The notes beneath the pieces are model-generated. The model worked only from the letters and a program-made list of their open reading frames with translations. It was not told the origin of the DNA and searched no databases. Positions 40,003 through 51,500 of a stretch of 64,000 nt of DNA are shown here, piece by piece (the first letter of the stretch is position 1; every line of letters starts with the position of its first letter). Location: assembly GCF_020536995.1 (NCBI RefSeq), contig NC_068363.1, positions 568,001 to 632,000 of the forward strand, given 5' to 3'. The DNA comes from Dreissena polymorpha. Its lineage: Eukaryota > Mollusca > Bivalvia > Myida > Dreissenidae. Position numbers and translations under genes: made by a program.

Positions 40003-40790
40003 ATGTCCGATACACCCTGGTCAGGAAATCCCAACTATATTATGCACATTATGTGCCATTCACCCGTGCAATTGAAAATAGTACTCCAAATAGATATAAC
40101 ACGTGCGTTGTTTTTGCATCGAGGCGTGTTGTGTGAGTTATTTACAAGCCTTTAACTTTACAATGGTAAATACTGGCAGAGAGCAAGACATCGTTGCACA
40201 TCGTTGGTCATGTAACTCCAACTAGATATTGCACATTGCGCTATCTGAAAATATAACACCAAAAGATGTTTCACATATTTTGCTAATGCCCCGTTGTGTA
40301 TTGTTGCACTCAATCACATGCCTCAGACTTGACAATGGATTATACCCGCTCGGGGACAGACAACGTTGCGCGTTTTAGTATAATTTATACACATATATTG
40401 CCATAAACGCTGTTCAATTATTTCCAAAAAGTGCACGATTCATGGTTTCGGCACATATAACTCCAAATAGACATGGCGCATGTGTTGTTTTTGCTCTGAA
40501 GCGCATTATACAGCTTTTTCACATACCTTTAACTTGGCAAAGGTTGATTCTCGCTCAAAGAAAGATAATGTTGCATATCTCAGTAGAATTTATTCACAAT
40601 AATATTGCGCGCTATCGAATTATATAGCACCACATATTTGTTTCATGCTCCGTAGTGTATCGTTGCACTCATCCACACGCCTTATACTTGACAACGTATG
40701 ATACTCGCTCGGAAAAAAAAACGTTTAAAGTCTGAGTATAATTATTACACATTTATTTTATATTTTTACAAATTCGCTAACGGAAATCAT
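40003..40790 (+). repeat. Decayed right edge of the satellite, B-type layout
   Basis: A B-like unit starts at 40003, is close to consensus for about 130 bp and then diverges with indels. A much more diverged unit follows (about 40441-40790; tggcgcatgtgttgtttttgctctgaagcg ... cgctcggaaaaa). Both retain the segment that A units lack. Confidence 0.85.
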
Positions 40791-41324
40791 ATCCTTCTGC
40801 TAACGTTAACCGGTAATTAAGCGTCCATAGACCGTTTGTACCTGTGGCCTTCTCGACTCATGTTTGAAGCAAACGCAAAATAGTTCCCGTAATAGATTAA
40901 AAACTTGAGATTTAAATTTTTAAACGCATACATATGGTAACTAATTTTATCATAATATCTGATTTCTACTAAGAATCCTTCATCCGTATACAATATCTTT
41001 GTAAACAATATTTATTGTATCAATCCTCATTTGATTGACGTGTAATATCTATTGGTACCGTTATTGGTGTCATATCTATATTGGATACAATGACACCCCG
41101 ATAACAATCTTATATTCGAAGCGGAAAAATAAAATGCAGACCAATTGAGAACATTTAGATTACAGACTAAAATTGCAGCACTTAAGTTTTATAATACCAC
41201 TACCAGTAACTTACAACTACCCTAATCAGAGATACTGTAGCGAAGGATGGTCGTAGACTTCCTGCATATTCTTACATTATCCCAAAGGTTGCATTAATAT
41301 GTTTGCCCGTGTTTAGGGGGATAA
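40791..41324. other. AT-rich sequence upstream of the PfpI-like gene
   Basis: No repeat or exon recognised; probably the 5' flank and promoter region of the gene at 41445. Confidence 0.4.
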
Positions 41325-41332
41325 TATAAATA
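41325..41332 (+). promoter_or_regulatory. Possible TATA box
   Basis: TATAAATA about 113 bp before the start codon of the PfpI-like gene, followed by a pyrimidine-rich ttcgttccg. Position and match are reasonable but not proven. Confidence 0.4.
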
Positions 41333-41444
41333 CTTCGTTCCGTTTAGCTTGCAGTCGTATTTAGCATGTGTTTTAAGATTAAACTCTGAACACCGGTTTA
41401 CTTCCGCTTTCGTTTTCGACTTAAATTGTAATTTGATTGAAGAG

Positions 41445-43497
41445 ATGTCAACCAAAAAGATAGGTATTTTAACGGAGTTCAACTATGAAGATATCGAACT
41501 GTGGTACCCCTATTACAGACTGAAAGAAGAGGGCCATGAGGCGTTTACAGTTGGGCCCGAAAAAGGGAAGACTTACAATTCCAAAAACGGATACCCGTGC
41601 AAAGCAGAGTACGGCATTGACGAAATACAGGTAACGGCTGTACAACTATGGTGTTCTGTTTTGTTTGCGCTTGTGAGCATTATGCCACATCTTTTCTAGT
41701 ATTCAATATCTAACCATATTCAATATCTTGAGATAATCTGTTTACTTATTCACCATAAGAAGTAGACAAAATCGAGGGTCCAAGAAGGTATGGGACCAAT
41801 TATCGCTTTACTTTTGTAATACATAAGGGGCAACATGACTTCAGTGTAAATTTCAACACCGATCGTTTTTTTGGTAAAAATATTTCTTGTTCACTCGCTT
41901 CTATATGGTGGTAATATGTGTGTGAGTGTCCGAAATAGAAGATATGGTCATATTAAGTCCCATATCATACTCATGCATTCTGATTTAATCAACCTCGTAT
42001 TAAAAGTAAGCAAGCCATTTAGCCGAGATGGCCGTGCTCTATCAGTACAGTCAAAATAGATAGCCAATGCGACTCACAGCACGGTCACATTACTTACTTA
42101 GTGGCGATTGGTTTTCATCTTAAATATTATTGATGGAATAATCTTGACGACCGTTTCCATCCTCGTCTACCGGTAATCCAAGCAGAAAAGTTTTCAGTGC
42201 TTTGATGGCTCTGTTTGCTCACGAATATAGTACGAATGTTTATTTCCCGCCATAATGTGACTGAAATACTGTATAAACCTCAAAAGTCCGATAAAAGAAT
42301 TTAAGACGTATGCACTTTATAGATATGATGAATACAAAGAGCGGGTTACTTGAATCTGTTATGACTTAAATTTAATTTAAAGAAGCATAACTACTCAAAT
42401 TCAAGGAAAATTTCGTACAATTTTTCGTAAATAAACTTAACCAATTAAAAAATCAGTGTTCCTTATGGCAATAGCCGAACTTTTAACGCCAGATGTTGTC
42501 TGGTAAGATGGATGTTTGTAGATACAAAATGCTCGTTTTATTATTGTTTTGCATATTTAATTCCATTTTAATTTCCCGCAACGATATCTATTAATACGCC
42601 ACATGAACATAAACATGGTGTTTGTGTGTCACATGAATAGATATATTCGCGGGAAATTAAAATGGAATTTATTGTGTCACAAATAGATAAAAACGAGCAT
42701 TTTATATCTACACAAATCTATCTAATCATACCACATCTAGCGTTGAAATTGTGGCTATTGCTAAAAGGAACACTGTTTGTTTAGGTGTTAACTTTATTTT
42801 ACGAAATACATTACACAATTTTCGTTGATTTTGAGCGTTATAGAGACTTTAAACGTTCGAAGGCGGTGTACCCATCTTTAATCATTTTTATGTTCGATGC
42901 CGTTTTCTTTATATAATTATATTGTCTTGATCCGGCTATTCGTCATTCGCCTTAAATATACTGACTAAAGGACATAAATTTATTTATATCATTAAACAAC
43001 TTTTGGAATTTCATTAGTCCGATATATTTTGTATATAAACATATTGAATGTTATATTTTTTACTCGAGAAACTTTAGAGAATAACAGTGTCGAGAAGATT
43101 CCGAACATTTAGAAAATAATGAATAATTGTAATGTAATTTTCTTAAATGCAACTTATAAATTTCTAGGCAGCGGACATAGATGGTCTGATAATCCCTGGA
43201 GGCTTTGCCCCGGACTACTGGCGTCGGGACGAGCGGATTCTCTCCCTTGTTCGTGACCTTGACGCTGCCGGAAAAGTCCTGGCGTCCATATGTCACGGCC
43301 CGTGGGTTTTAATATCCGCTAAGGTCATTAGAGGTCGGAAGGTCACGTGCTTTTCCGCGATCAAAGACGACGTGGAAAATGCTGGTGCCGATTATTCGGA
43401 CTGTCCGGTTGTCGTTGACCGCAACATGGTGACGTCACGGTTGCCCAAAGATCTACCGGATTTTTGTAGAGAAATAATTGCATTGCTCAAAAAATAA
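41445..43497 (+). CDS. PfpI-type DJ-1/PfpI superfamily protein, two exons
   Basis: Exons 41445-41630 and 43168-43497 join in phase 0 (acag|gtaacg; ttctag|gcagcg) and give 171 residues, the usual PfpI length (about 165-180). The fold's marks are present: GILTEFNYEDIELWYPYYRL with Glu18 (the E that pairs with the nucleophile), DGLIIPGGFAPDYWRRDE, the nucleophile elbow ASICHGPW with Cys104 and His105, and the C-terminal VTSRLPKDLPDF. It resembles archaeal and bacterial PfpI/YhbO more than animal PARK7/DJ-1 (inference from recalled motifs). Family members act as glyoxalase/deglycase-like or peptidase-like stress enzymes; the substrate here is unknown. Cytosolic: no signal peptide. AATAAA occurs at the stop and at 43768-43773. 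The start is the first ATG of the open frame that begins MSTKKIGIL. Confidence 0.93.
42370..42855. mobile_element. Long inverted-repeat (foldback) element in the PfpI-like intron
   Basis: The two halves are near complements: left ...cagtgttcctta.ggcaatagcc...aaatgctcgttttat...ttccattttaatttcccgc, right gcgggaaattaaaatggaa...aaaacgagcattttat...gctattgctaaaaggaacactg. Arms run to about 200 bp with a short spacer at about 42590-42645. No coding capacity; a large MITE or foldback element. Confidence 0.75.
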
Positions 43498-46070
43498 AAT
43501 GTGATAAAGTTTTTCGGTAAAAATTTAATATACTGGCATTTGACTATTTTGAAGTTTCAAAAAATTTGAAAAAAATGATTGGTTTCCATGTCATAACAAA
43601 ATGCTAATTTGTTTGTGAGTTGAAAGGTTGTAACTGGACACAAATATGCCGAATATCACGAACGGATATCACGAATTGTGTTTCATGATGTTTATTTGCG
43701 ATATCATATGATATAGTATTAAATATAGATGTTTGTTAAAATAACACTGAAGAAATAAGTATAATTAAATAAAGTCAGAAACACATCTAAAACGATTTTC
43801 AAATTACTAGCGTTTGCATTCAAATCACATATCAAGTTGAGTTAGCGAACGTCGTTTACCATTTTCTATCAATGGTGAAACAAGAAAATGGTGAAACTTT
43901 TAAATCATTTTCATACTCCTCTTGAAAAATGGTACTTATTGTGGGAAAAAAATGACGGGTGGCGTCCGACAGCGTTGTCCGCTCTCTTACTCAAACAGTG
44001 TAAATTTGATCATCATGAAACTTGTTGATAATATAGTGGGCATAAAACCTCAACCACCAGCAAATTTGATTGAAGTAACTCCTAAATTGTGGGGCCTTTG
44101 AAGTATAAACATGACAACACTTACATTGTCCGCCCTCTAAATCAAATAGTTTTAAATGTATCATCAACACAATCATTTTTCGAACAATTTTTACCACAAA
44201 TAATTATGTTCTTCACATATCAAGGTAATCAGACCTTTAAACGGGCGTATTTTGTGACATGTTTGCATCGTTGTGTGTTTATATGTATTACATTTAGAGA
44301 GTGGGGATTAATTCGCCTGAAACTGTGGTATTCGTGAAGGCTTCATGCTGGGCGCATCGGATTGAATATGCGCTTCTCATCCCCGGCGACACGTTTTCAA
44401 TGCGCGCTCCCGGTGCATCAGAGTTTGGTTGGTGGAGTTTTCTGCGGGTACCCCTCCCCGACTAAGCACCAAAATTAAATGTCTTTCAGGAAAAACCATA
44501 TAGCTTTAAATTGCAGCAATAGTATTTTATTCGTCACACCTTTCGTAAGTGAAGTAAGTTAATCAGGTAGACGTGCTGGGACACACTCGGGTCCTTACAT
44601 AATGCAGTCTTAGGCGCGGAACGACCTGATAAACTTCCAGATACGTAGTTTTCGTGAAATACATATGCCCTTAAGTGGCCTTGTATTAATTTGACACAAA
44701 CTCGTTTTGAACATTCAAGTCAACTAATGAACAATTTACGGGGATATTCTTCAATGAAACTTACACATCAGTTTATTATATCTTGTATAACCTTTGATCA
44801 AAATACTTTATTTTACCTGTATTTTGTTGTATCTCTTGGTCAATAACCTTTACATGACAAATTCGAGATTTCGATCTTAACTCACATCTGATTGTCCCAT
44901 ATGAAATTAATGTGTCTGTATTTGAATATAAAATAAATGCATGCAATATTAACATTAATACTACTGGTGCCTTATTAGGTCCGATAACTGATCTTAAGAA
45001 TAATTTAAACAAAAATGAAGCGATGAAGCACAAGCAATTATTGATTTATTTACATCTTTATTTTATAGAAAATATTGGCATAACTGACATTTTACGTGCA
45101 ACATACAACAATTAAATGCCAGATTTGCATATAAACGTATTCAAATAGCATGAGCTTCAACATTTGATATAACATATCAAATTGTGAATTTATCTCGTTA
45201 AGAACGACACAGAATTTAGTACATCTTCATAGTGTGAAATGTACCTACATGGTAGATAACGTTTATCAAGCTAGGAGGAGGAATTTTCATCGTCGACCCT
45301 GATAAAATGATTTAATTGAAACAGATACACATTATCCATTCACTTTACTTTATTATTCAACATCCTAGTGTCTCTCTATCGCGAAGAATTTTGATAAAAT
45401 GTTTGTTTCCTTACAAATTGATCGATGTTTCAAAATTAATGAATCGTATTATTTATATTACATTTATGCACGTAAAACTGCATACGTTTACTGTTGTTTG
45501 TCGATCCCACTTGCCAAATGGTCTTATTAGGTGTCTAAATCGTTGATTGCAGCTGTGTGTGCAAGAGCTATCGCTAGTCCGTCCGTAATATGTCCGGACT
45601 GTAACTTTGTCATTTAGAATTTAATTTTAAAAATGTCTTAAACATTTGAAAACGGTATGACGCGTGTAAAGCCCGTTTCCCAACCTATAAGAAAAATGTT
45701 AACGTCAAATTAGAAATTAAAAGTAAAACTTTACCAAAAATCGACATATCCGGACTCTTCTGTAACCATGCAATAACTTACCACAACTATCCACCATGAG
45801 GAGATGACGTGTCACGCGCAAAACTCGTCTCATTATCAAGCCAAGGTAACATTTAGATCTTAATCTTCTCATTGAGCATAATGTAGTTTTTCCGGACTGT
45901 AATAGCGCCAAGTTTACTATGCGGTCAAAGGTAGTTTTGTGGCTAAATACAGTTTATAATATATTGCTATAAATATATTAAATTACAACACCTGGAGACG
46001 AAGTTTTGCGTATAAGACTCTTGCTCAAAAATCAAGGTGACGTTGAGAGGTGAATTTTAAACTAGGAAAT
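43498..46070. other. Intergenic region between the PfpI-like gene and NAPE-PLD
   Basis: Mostly AT-rich. Includes a poly(A) signal candidate at 43768-43773, a fragment related to the ggcggcgtcc repeat (43955-44060), a GC-richer island of unknown nature (44340-44470; cccggtgcatcagagtttggttgg) and a degenerate repeat region (about 45580-46070) in which tccggactgtaa and acgcgtgtaaagcccg/cacgcgcaaaactcg-like text recurs. No gene seen. Confidence 0.4.
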
Positions 46071-46087
46071 CGTCCATAGGGCATTTT

Positions 46088-46350
46088 TGTCCCCTTCCGG
46101 AGAGGACGTATGGTTTGCGCTCTGTGTGTCTGTCAGTCTGTCAATCCATCAGTCTGTAACACTTTTCTAGATCCTGCGATAACTAACAATTCTTCATACT
46201 TTTTCATGAAACTTGAAACATGGATAGATGGCAATATGGGCATTATGCACGTCATTTCATTTTGTTTCTACGTGAAAAATATGGCAACAATTTAAACATC
46301 TGACAATGGTGGAGCCGGTAAGGGACATACATTGCTTGGCAATAGTCTTG
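46088..46350 (+). repeat. Dispersed repeat, gtcccc..ccgg ends, copy 2
   Basis: Same family as 21136-21410: tgtccccttccggagaggacgtatggtttgcgctctg ... ggtggagccggtaagggacata. Confidence 0.65.
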
Positions 46351-46673
46351 TTATATATGGATTGTTCGACACGATATTTGTTTTCATACACAATGCTTGA
46401 TATTAAAAATTGCAAATAATACTTGAGGTTAGTATTAAAATATCATAAACGCATGTATAACTGCATACTTCAAGTTTAACTCGATTTCAAACAATTCAAA
46501 CTCTTACAAATCCAACACACATTTAATTAAGCAAATAAAAAAGGAACGCTGACACTATCAATCTCTAAATGTAATGCAGATACAAACACAAGAGTGTCAT
46601 CTTGTCACAAAATACCAAGAAAACAATTTATTACCATCCACTTATCTCTCATTTAATAAAAGAAAGTACCTGT

Positions 46674-46754
46674 GTGCTGTTCATATATTTCTTTTATTGT
46701 ATTGAGTAAAAGCTGCTTCAGGCCAATACAATAACTGAAATATATGAACAGCAC
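46674..46754. other. 81-nt near-perfect hairpin, miRNA-like or mini-MITE
   Basis: gtgctgttcatatatttc at the left pairs perfectly with gaaatatatgaacagcac at the right. After a two-base mismatch, 11 more pairs follow (ttattgtattg / caatacaataa), leaving a loop of about 20 nt. The size and arm length fit an animal pre-miRNA, but a tiny MITE would look the same. Confidence 0.5.
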
Positions 46755-47312
46755 AACGAAATAATGGTAAAACTGGAGTTACTTTATTGTAAAGATCAAT
46801 GTATGGTGAGCTCAACTGTTTGAAGACTTGCGGAAAACTTATAAATAACAAACAATAAATAACAATATATATTTTGCAAAAAAACAACAACAACAACTTG
46901 GCATTGTCATTGCAATTAAAAAGCAAACACAAGAATGGTAATTAGTTTTTAAAACAATAATTTTTATCGCCATGGTTTGACGTTTATCAAAGAAAAATAA
47001 TGCTTACCGTTTAGGGTACGCTAGAATTAAGTAAATCAAATTAAACCACTTCTAGTTAGTACAAATATCACAAATCAATATTGTGTTTTCAGTAAGAAGT
47101 TGTAATACATGTCGTGAAATGGCATATAACATTGCTTAGATGTTAAATATTAGATGTTAACTAAATTATATAATTGAAAAAATATTTCATAGCCGCTCAA
47201 ATTAAAGAAAAACAATAGCATCAAATTTAATTTATCAGTTTGCTCATTAATCAATTAGTAACGTCGACACGTCCAAGAACGACCAAACTTTTTACTGTTT
47301 TTTACTCCTGAA

Positions 47313-47644
47313 TGAACTGAGGCAACTCAGTTGTTATCGGTACGTTCTCCTTTATGAACTGAGGCTTCTCAATTGTTATCGGTATGTTCTCCTTTGTGAA
47401 CTGAGGCAACTCAATTGTTATCGGCACGTTCTCCTTTATGAACTGAGGCTACTCAATTGTTATCGGTATGCTCTCCTTTATGAACTGAGGCTACTCAATT
47501 GTTATCGGTACGTTCTTCTTTATGAACTGAGGCTACTCAATTGTTATCGGTACGTTTTCCTTTATGAACGGAGGCTACTCAATTGTTATCGGTACGTTCT
47601 CCTGTATGAACTGAGGCTACTCAGTTGTTATTGGTGCGTTTTCC
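47313..47644 (-). repeat. 42-bp minisatellite derived from the NAPE-PLD C-terminal coding sequence
   Basis: About eight 42-bp units (tgaactgaggctactcaattgttatcggtacgttctccttta on the plus strand). Read on the gene strand each unit is 14 codons, roughly PQFIKENVPITIE followed by TAG or by Leu/Lys. The same unit starts inside the last coding exon (PQFMKE, just above 48503) and is cut there by the transposon at 47645-48502. Confidence 0.88.
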
Positions 47645-48502
47645 AGGGGTTCCACTGGCCCCAAAAAAGTTGTCGCCACTTTTTCGCGGCGCGAAACTGT
47701 CAGTTATTCCAACCTTATTAATTATGACAATCGTCTAAGAAACCTTACAACATAAATGTCATTGACTATATTATTGCTTTTAAAAGTATGTAAATACATA
47801 AATAATAATAAGTAACTTCATAAGTCTTAATAAGCTTTATTTATACATAAAAACATTGGTTTGCACATGATAAGCAATCACATATAACCCAACTTATCTA
47901 ATAATGTTTACATCAATGGAACAGTATGCTGCATACATTTTTTATAAAAATTTATTTAAACATACAATCACACAAATGTACATCATCTGGAACGGAAAAA
48001 AATTCAAACATCAATAAATAAAGCCTCTCAATTTAATTGTTAAACAGTTACATTTCAGAAAATAAAACATCTAAATTTAATTGTTTAACAGTTACATTTG
48101 GTCATTTGGCAAATATGATGCACATAAACTGAAAGGGAAAAAATGATACACATCTGAACGACAAACATCTCAATTTAAATTAACACCGCCTTATATACCG
48201 TTATAATCATTGATCTTTGTGCCAGTTTGTCCTAAGTGTTACATAATTGAGTGTTCTTTATCATAAAAGAACCGTTAATCCGATAATAACCCCCATAAAA
48301 CTTGACAATAGCAGTAAAAACACCGACTGTAACACTTTCACGCTTCCGTGATTATGCTCGGTCGCGTGCTTTTCGACTCGCAGTACATTTTCGGATAGGA
48401 TTTTACCGATTTTTTGAAATTCGCCACTTAAAAAAAAAATTGGAGCCACTTAAAAAAAATTAGCGCCATTTGGCGCCAATGGCGATCGACAGCGGAACCC
48501 CT
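47645..48502. mobile_element. 858-bp DNA transposon inserted in the last NAPE-PLD exon
   Basis: Ends AGGGGTTCC(A)CTGG and, inverted, AGGGGTTCC(G)CTG. The flanks repeat TTTCC (47640-47644 and 48503-48507), a likely 5-bp target duplication. The interior is AT-rich and holds only a small minus-strand open frame (48449-48261, 62 codons) with a hydrophobic C-terminal stretch VFLLLLSSFMGVIIGL, which I do not recognise. Non-autonomous; superfamily not assigned. Confidence 0.8.
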
Positions 48503-51500
48503 TTTCCTTCATGAACTGAGGCTCCTCCCTGGGGCCTCCAACATCCCACGTTTCTCCGATATTCAGACAGACAAAGTTGCTCGGGTTTAAAACGCGGTCT
48601 TCCATAGCTTTCTTTAGTCTGTGAGGGGGCTCCAGATAATGCTAAAATATTTACTTATGAAAATGAGGTACGTATATATGATAAGACGATACTAAATCCT
48701 TATTTACATTAAATATTGCGTGTGAATGTTTTATCGGAACTTTATCCTCCATAAACGGTGCTTCTTTCGTATTGTTGACGCACTAAATCCGCGTTTCTTA
48801 AATATTCTCTAACAAATACATTGTTTGTTGTCTAAATCGTTCTTAGTTTGATTGCGCGTGAGCATTGCTTACTTTACTCTGTGTGGGGGCTGAACGATTC
48901 TTTAAATAAACCTAGCTATGTGGTAGTCCAGCATTACACATCTACATAGGACCAAGGTGAATGTTGACTCTTAATAGTTGTATTGGGTAACTATCGCGAA
49001 TATAAACCATGACTTTCTTAAATTCTTGGCAACTAATTTGGAAAGCATTGTGACGCGACATTACGATAAAAACAATTAAAATTAAAAATTAAAATTAAGG
49101 AAAGTTTTGGAATTGTACATGTTGTTCTGACAAGAAAGGCATTTCTTAAGAACATCAGGGTTATTAGAAGAATTGAAACAAGAGCTGTCAGAGGACAGTG
49201 CGCTCGATTATTCGAATGCCTGACAGTATAACGTAAGCCATCATGGAAACGGGGGGGGGGGATAATAATGTGGGTGTGTGGTCATTTAATAGATGATATT
49301 TCAAAAATAAGGGAAAACAAATATTTTATTTTTTCGGGGGGGGGGGATTCTGGGGTGGGGCATGGGGGATGGTTTGGGTGGAGTGCATTGTGGTATGTCA
49401 GGTAAGTGTTGTTTTGTCAAAGTATGAATCAAATGTGACCATAAATAAAGAAGTTATGGCAATTTAAGCACAATGTTCAATTATCTAAGTATAAAAGGGG
49501 CCATAATTATGTCAAAATGCTTGATACAGTTGTCTGCTCTTGTTTATAGATTGGGGTCATGTTGGTAAAGAAGTATATATTTGGGGTAGTACGCAAACTT
49601 TAACATTTGCACGCTAACGGGAACGGCAACGCCAACGCCGGGGTGAGTAGGCTAGCTCCACTATATATATTTCATTTATAATAGTCGAGCTAAAAAAGTA
49701 ATGTATAGTTTGATGACCTTGTTATTGTTATTCATAAGTTTCAGTTGTGAAACTTTTTGAAGTTTTTGAAATAGGCTAACATAATTATGTACGTCTGATG
49801 AATAATAAACTACAAATAAATACATAAAAAAATCCATAAAAATGAGTATACGTGAAAATCAACATGCCATTCCTTGATAATAAATATGTATACAAACCTC
49901 ATTTGTAAGGTGAAAAGTTCCCCATTCTATACCAATCGACATTTTACTCCGAATGTCTACATGGATTTTGACAGCTTCCTCTGGATTAACATGCCGATAC
50001 TTTGTAATGAACCTGCAAGTAGTGAAGAGTTAATGCAGGAAGTACGTGTAAATACAGGAAATATAAAAATTTGAATTAAAATATGAATAAAGAGTGAAAT
50101 AACTGAGGCGAGATAAAATTATTATTGACAAATCACGTACTTATAAACCAAATAATTAGCCCTTTCAATTACTAAGACAGAGATTTAATGATATAAGTTT
50201 CAAGTTTTAACACTTTAAGTGGGAATACGGTTCAATACTTCCATAAAAACTTGCAAAATGTATCTATCCGTTATACTATTTTCACTTTCTAAAATTCTTT
50301 TGATTATTTATTTAAATATTTGGTTGGGTCCCTTGATTTGATACTTTTTTAAAGATTTACACAGTCCGAAACAATTCATATTTCCGCCTCGATCTACAAT
50401 CGGTTTGTAAAGCCTCTTTTTGCACAATCATGCGACTCGAGGCGCGCTTAGTCACAAAAAAGTATTACGTAATGGTTTTCCCGACGTCTCCAATGTTCAA
50501 TAATAAACGAGATTTACCGATCAATGGACGATAAATGAACAAAAATCATTGACCTTTATAGACATCTATCAACGTAGTTAGAGTTAAACCCTTCACACGA
50601 GTGTTTAGACAACAGTATAATATATTCTCTTAAAATGTAGGCATACATTTTATAAGAAATCAAATAATGATGAATTTTGATATCTAAAAATAAGGGGTGA
50701 CCACAAGCAACTGGGAAAATAATGCTTCTTACGTATACATATAATGAAAATTAGTGGGCCAGACAGAAAAGTAGGCCAGATAAAAAAGTGGGCCTGATTG
50801 AAAAGTGGGTCAGACAGAAAAGTGAGCCAGACAAAAAAGTGGGCCAGACAGAAAAGTGGGCCAGACGAAAAAAGTGGGCCAGACAGAAAAGTGGGCCAGA
50901 CAAAAAAGTGGGCCAGACAAAACGTGGGACAGACAGAAAAGAGAGCCAGACAAAAACGTGGGCCAGTCAGAAAAGTGGGCCACACAGAAAAGTAGGCCAG
51001 ACAGAAAAGTGGGCCAGACAAAAAAGTGGACCAGACAGAAAAGTGGGCCAGACAAATAAGTTGGCCAGACAGAAAAGTCGGCCAGAGTGGGCCAGAAATA
51101 TGGGCCAGACAAAATAAGTGGGCCCGACAGAAAAGTGGGCCCGACAAAAAAGTGGGCCAGATAGAAAAGTGGGCCAGACAGAAAAGACCAATAGTGCAGA
51201 CAAGGGCATGAATATGCCCCGTGCCCCAACCCACTTGTCAAAAAGTCAGGGCATGAAATAACAGACTACATAAATAAATATTTGTTAGCGGTATAAACAT
51301 TGAAAACTTGAAACAACGCAAGGCTCACATACCCACCAGTGTTCTCTCAAAATGCACTTTTTGAAACAAACAAGCAAGAATACTATCACCATGATCCTGT
51401 CATTTTACATGTATATACTATCTTCAATATCAAATCTTAGTCTAAATCATGTAAACAGGTAAGACTTTTTATGATCTTAACCAGTAAAGATCAAACTTGA

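Noticed and set aside
24144-40790. CRISPR array
   Set aside because: Units are 393/548 bp with no unique spacers, in a eukaryotic context; this is a satellite.
41349-41444. An earlier ATG in a 116-codon open frame upstream of the PfpI-like start
   Set aside because: Family alignment starts at MSTKKIGIL (41445). The upstream extension (QSYLACVLRLNSEHRFTSAF) has no counterpart and lies close to the TATA-like site, so it is 5' UTR.
41985-42070. tRNA-like stretch (tagccgagatggccgtgctc)
   Set aside because: No acceptor-stem pairing or T-arm consensus could be made; resemblance is limited to a few bases.
44340-44470. GC-rich island as a possible exon or ncRNA
   Set aside because: No open frame with matching splice sites and no fold that I can pair by eye; possibly repeat sequence.
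50650-51241. Long minus-strand open frames (up to 194 codons) rich in [16 protein letters not shown]
   Set aside because: They are the translation of a 17-bp minisatellite inside a NAPE-PLD intron; several frames on both strands are open for the same reason.
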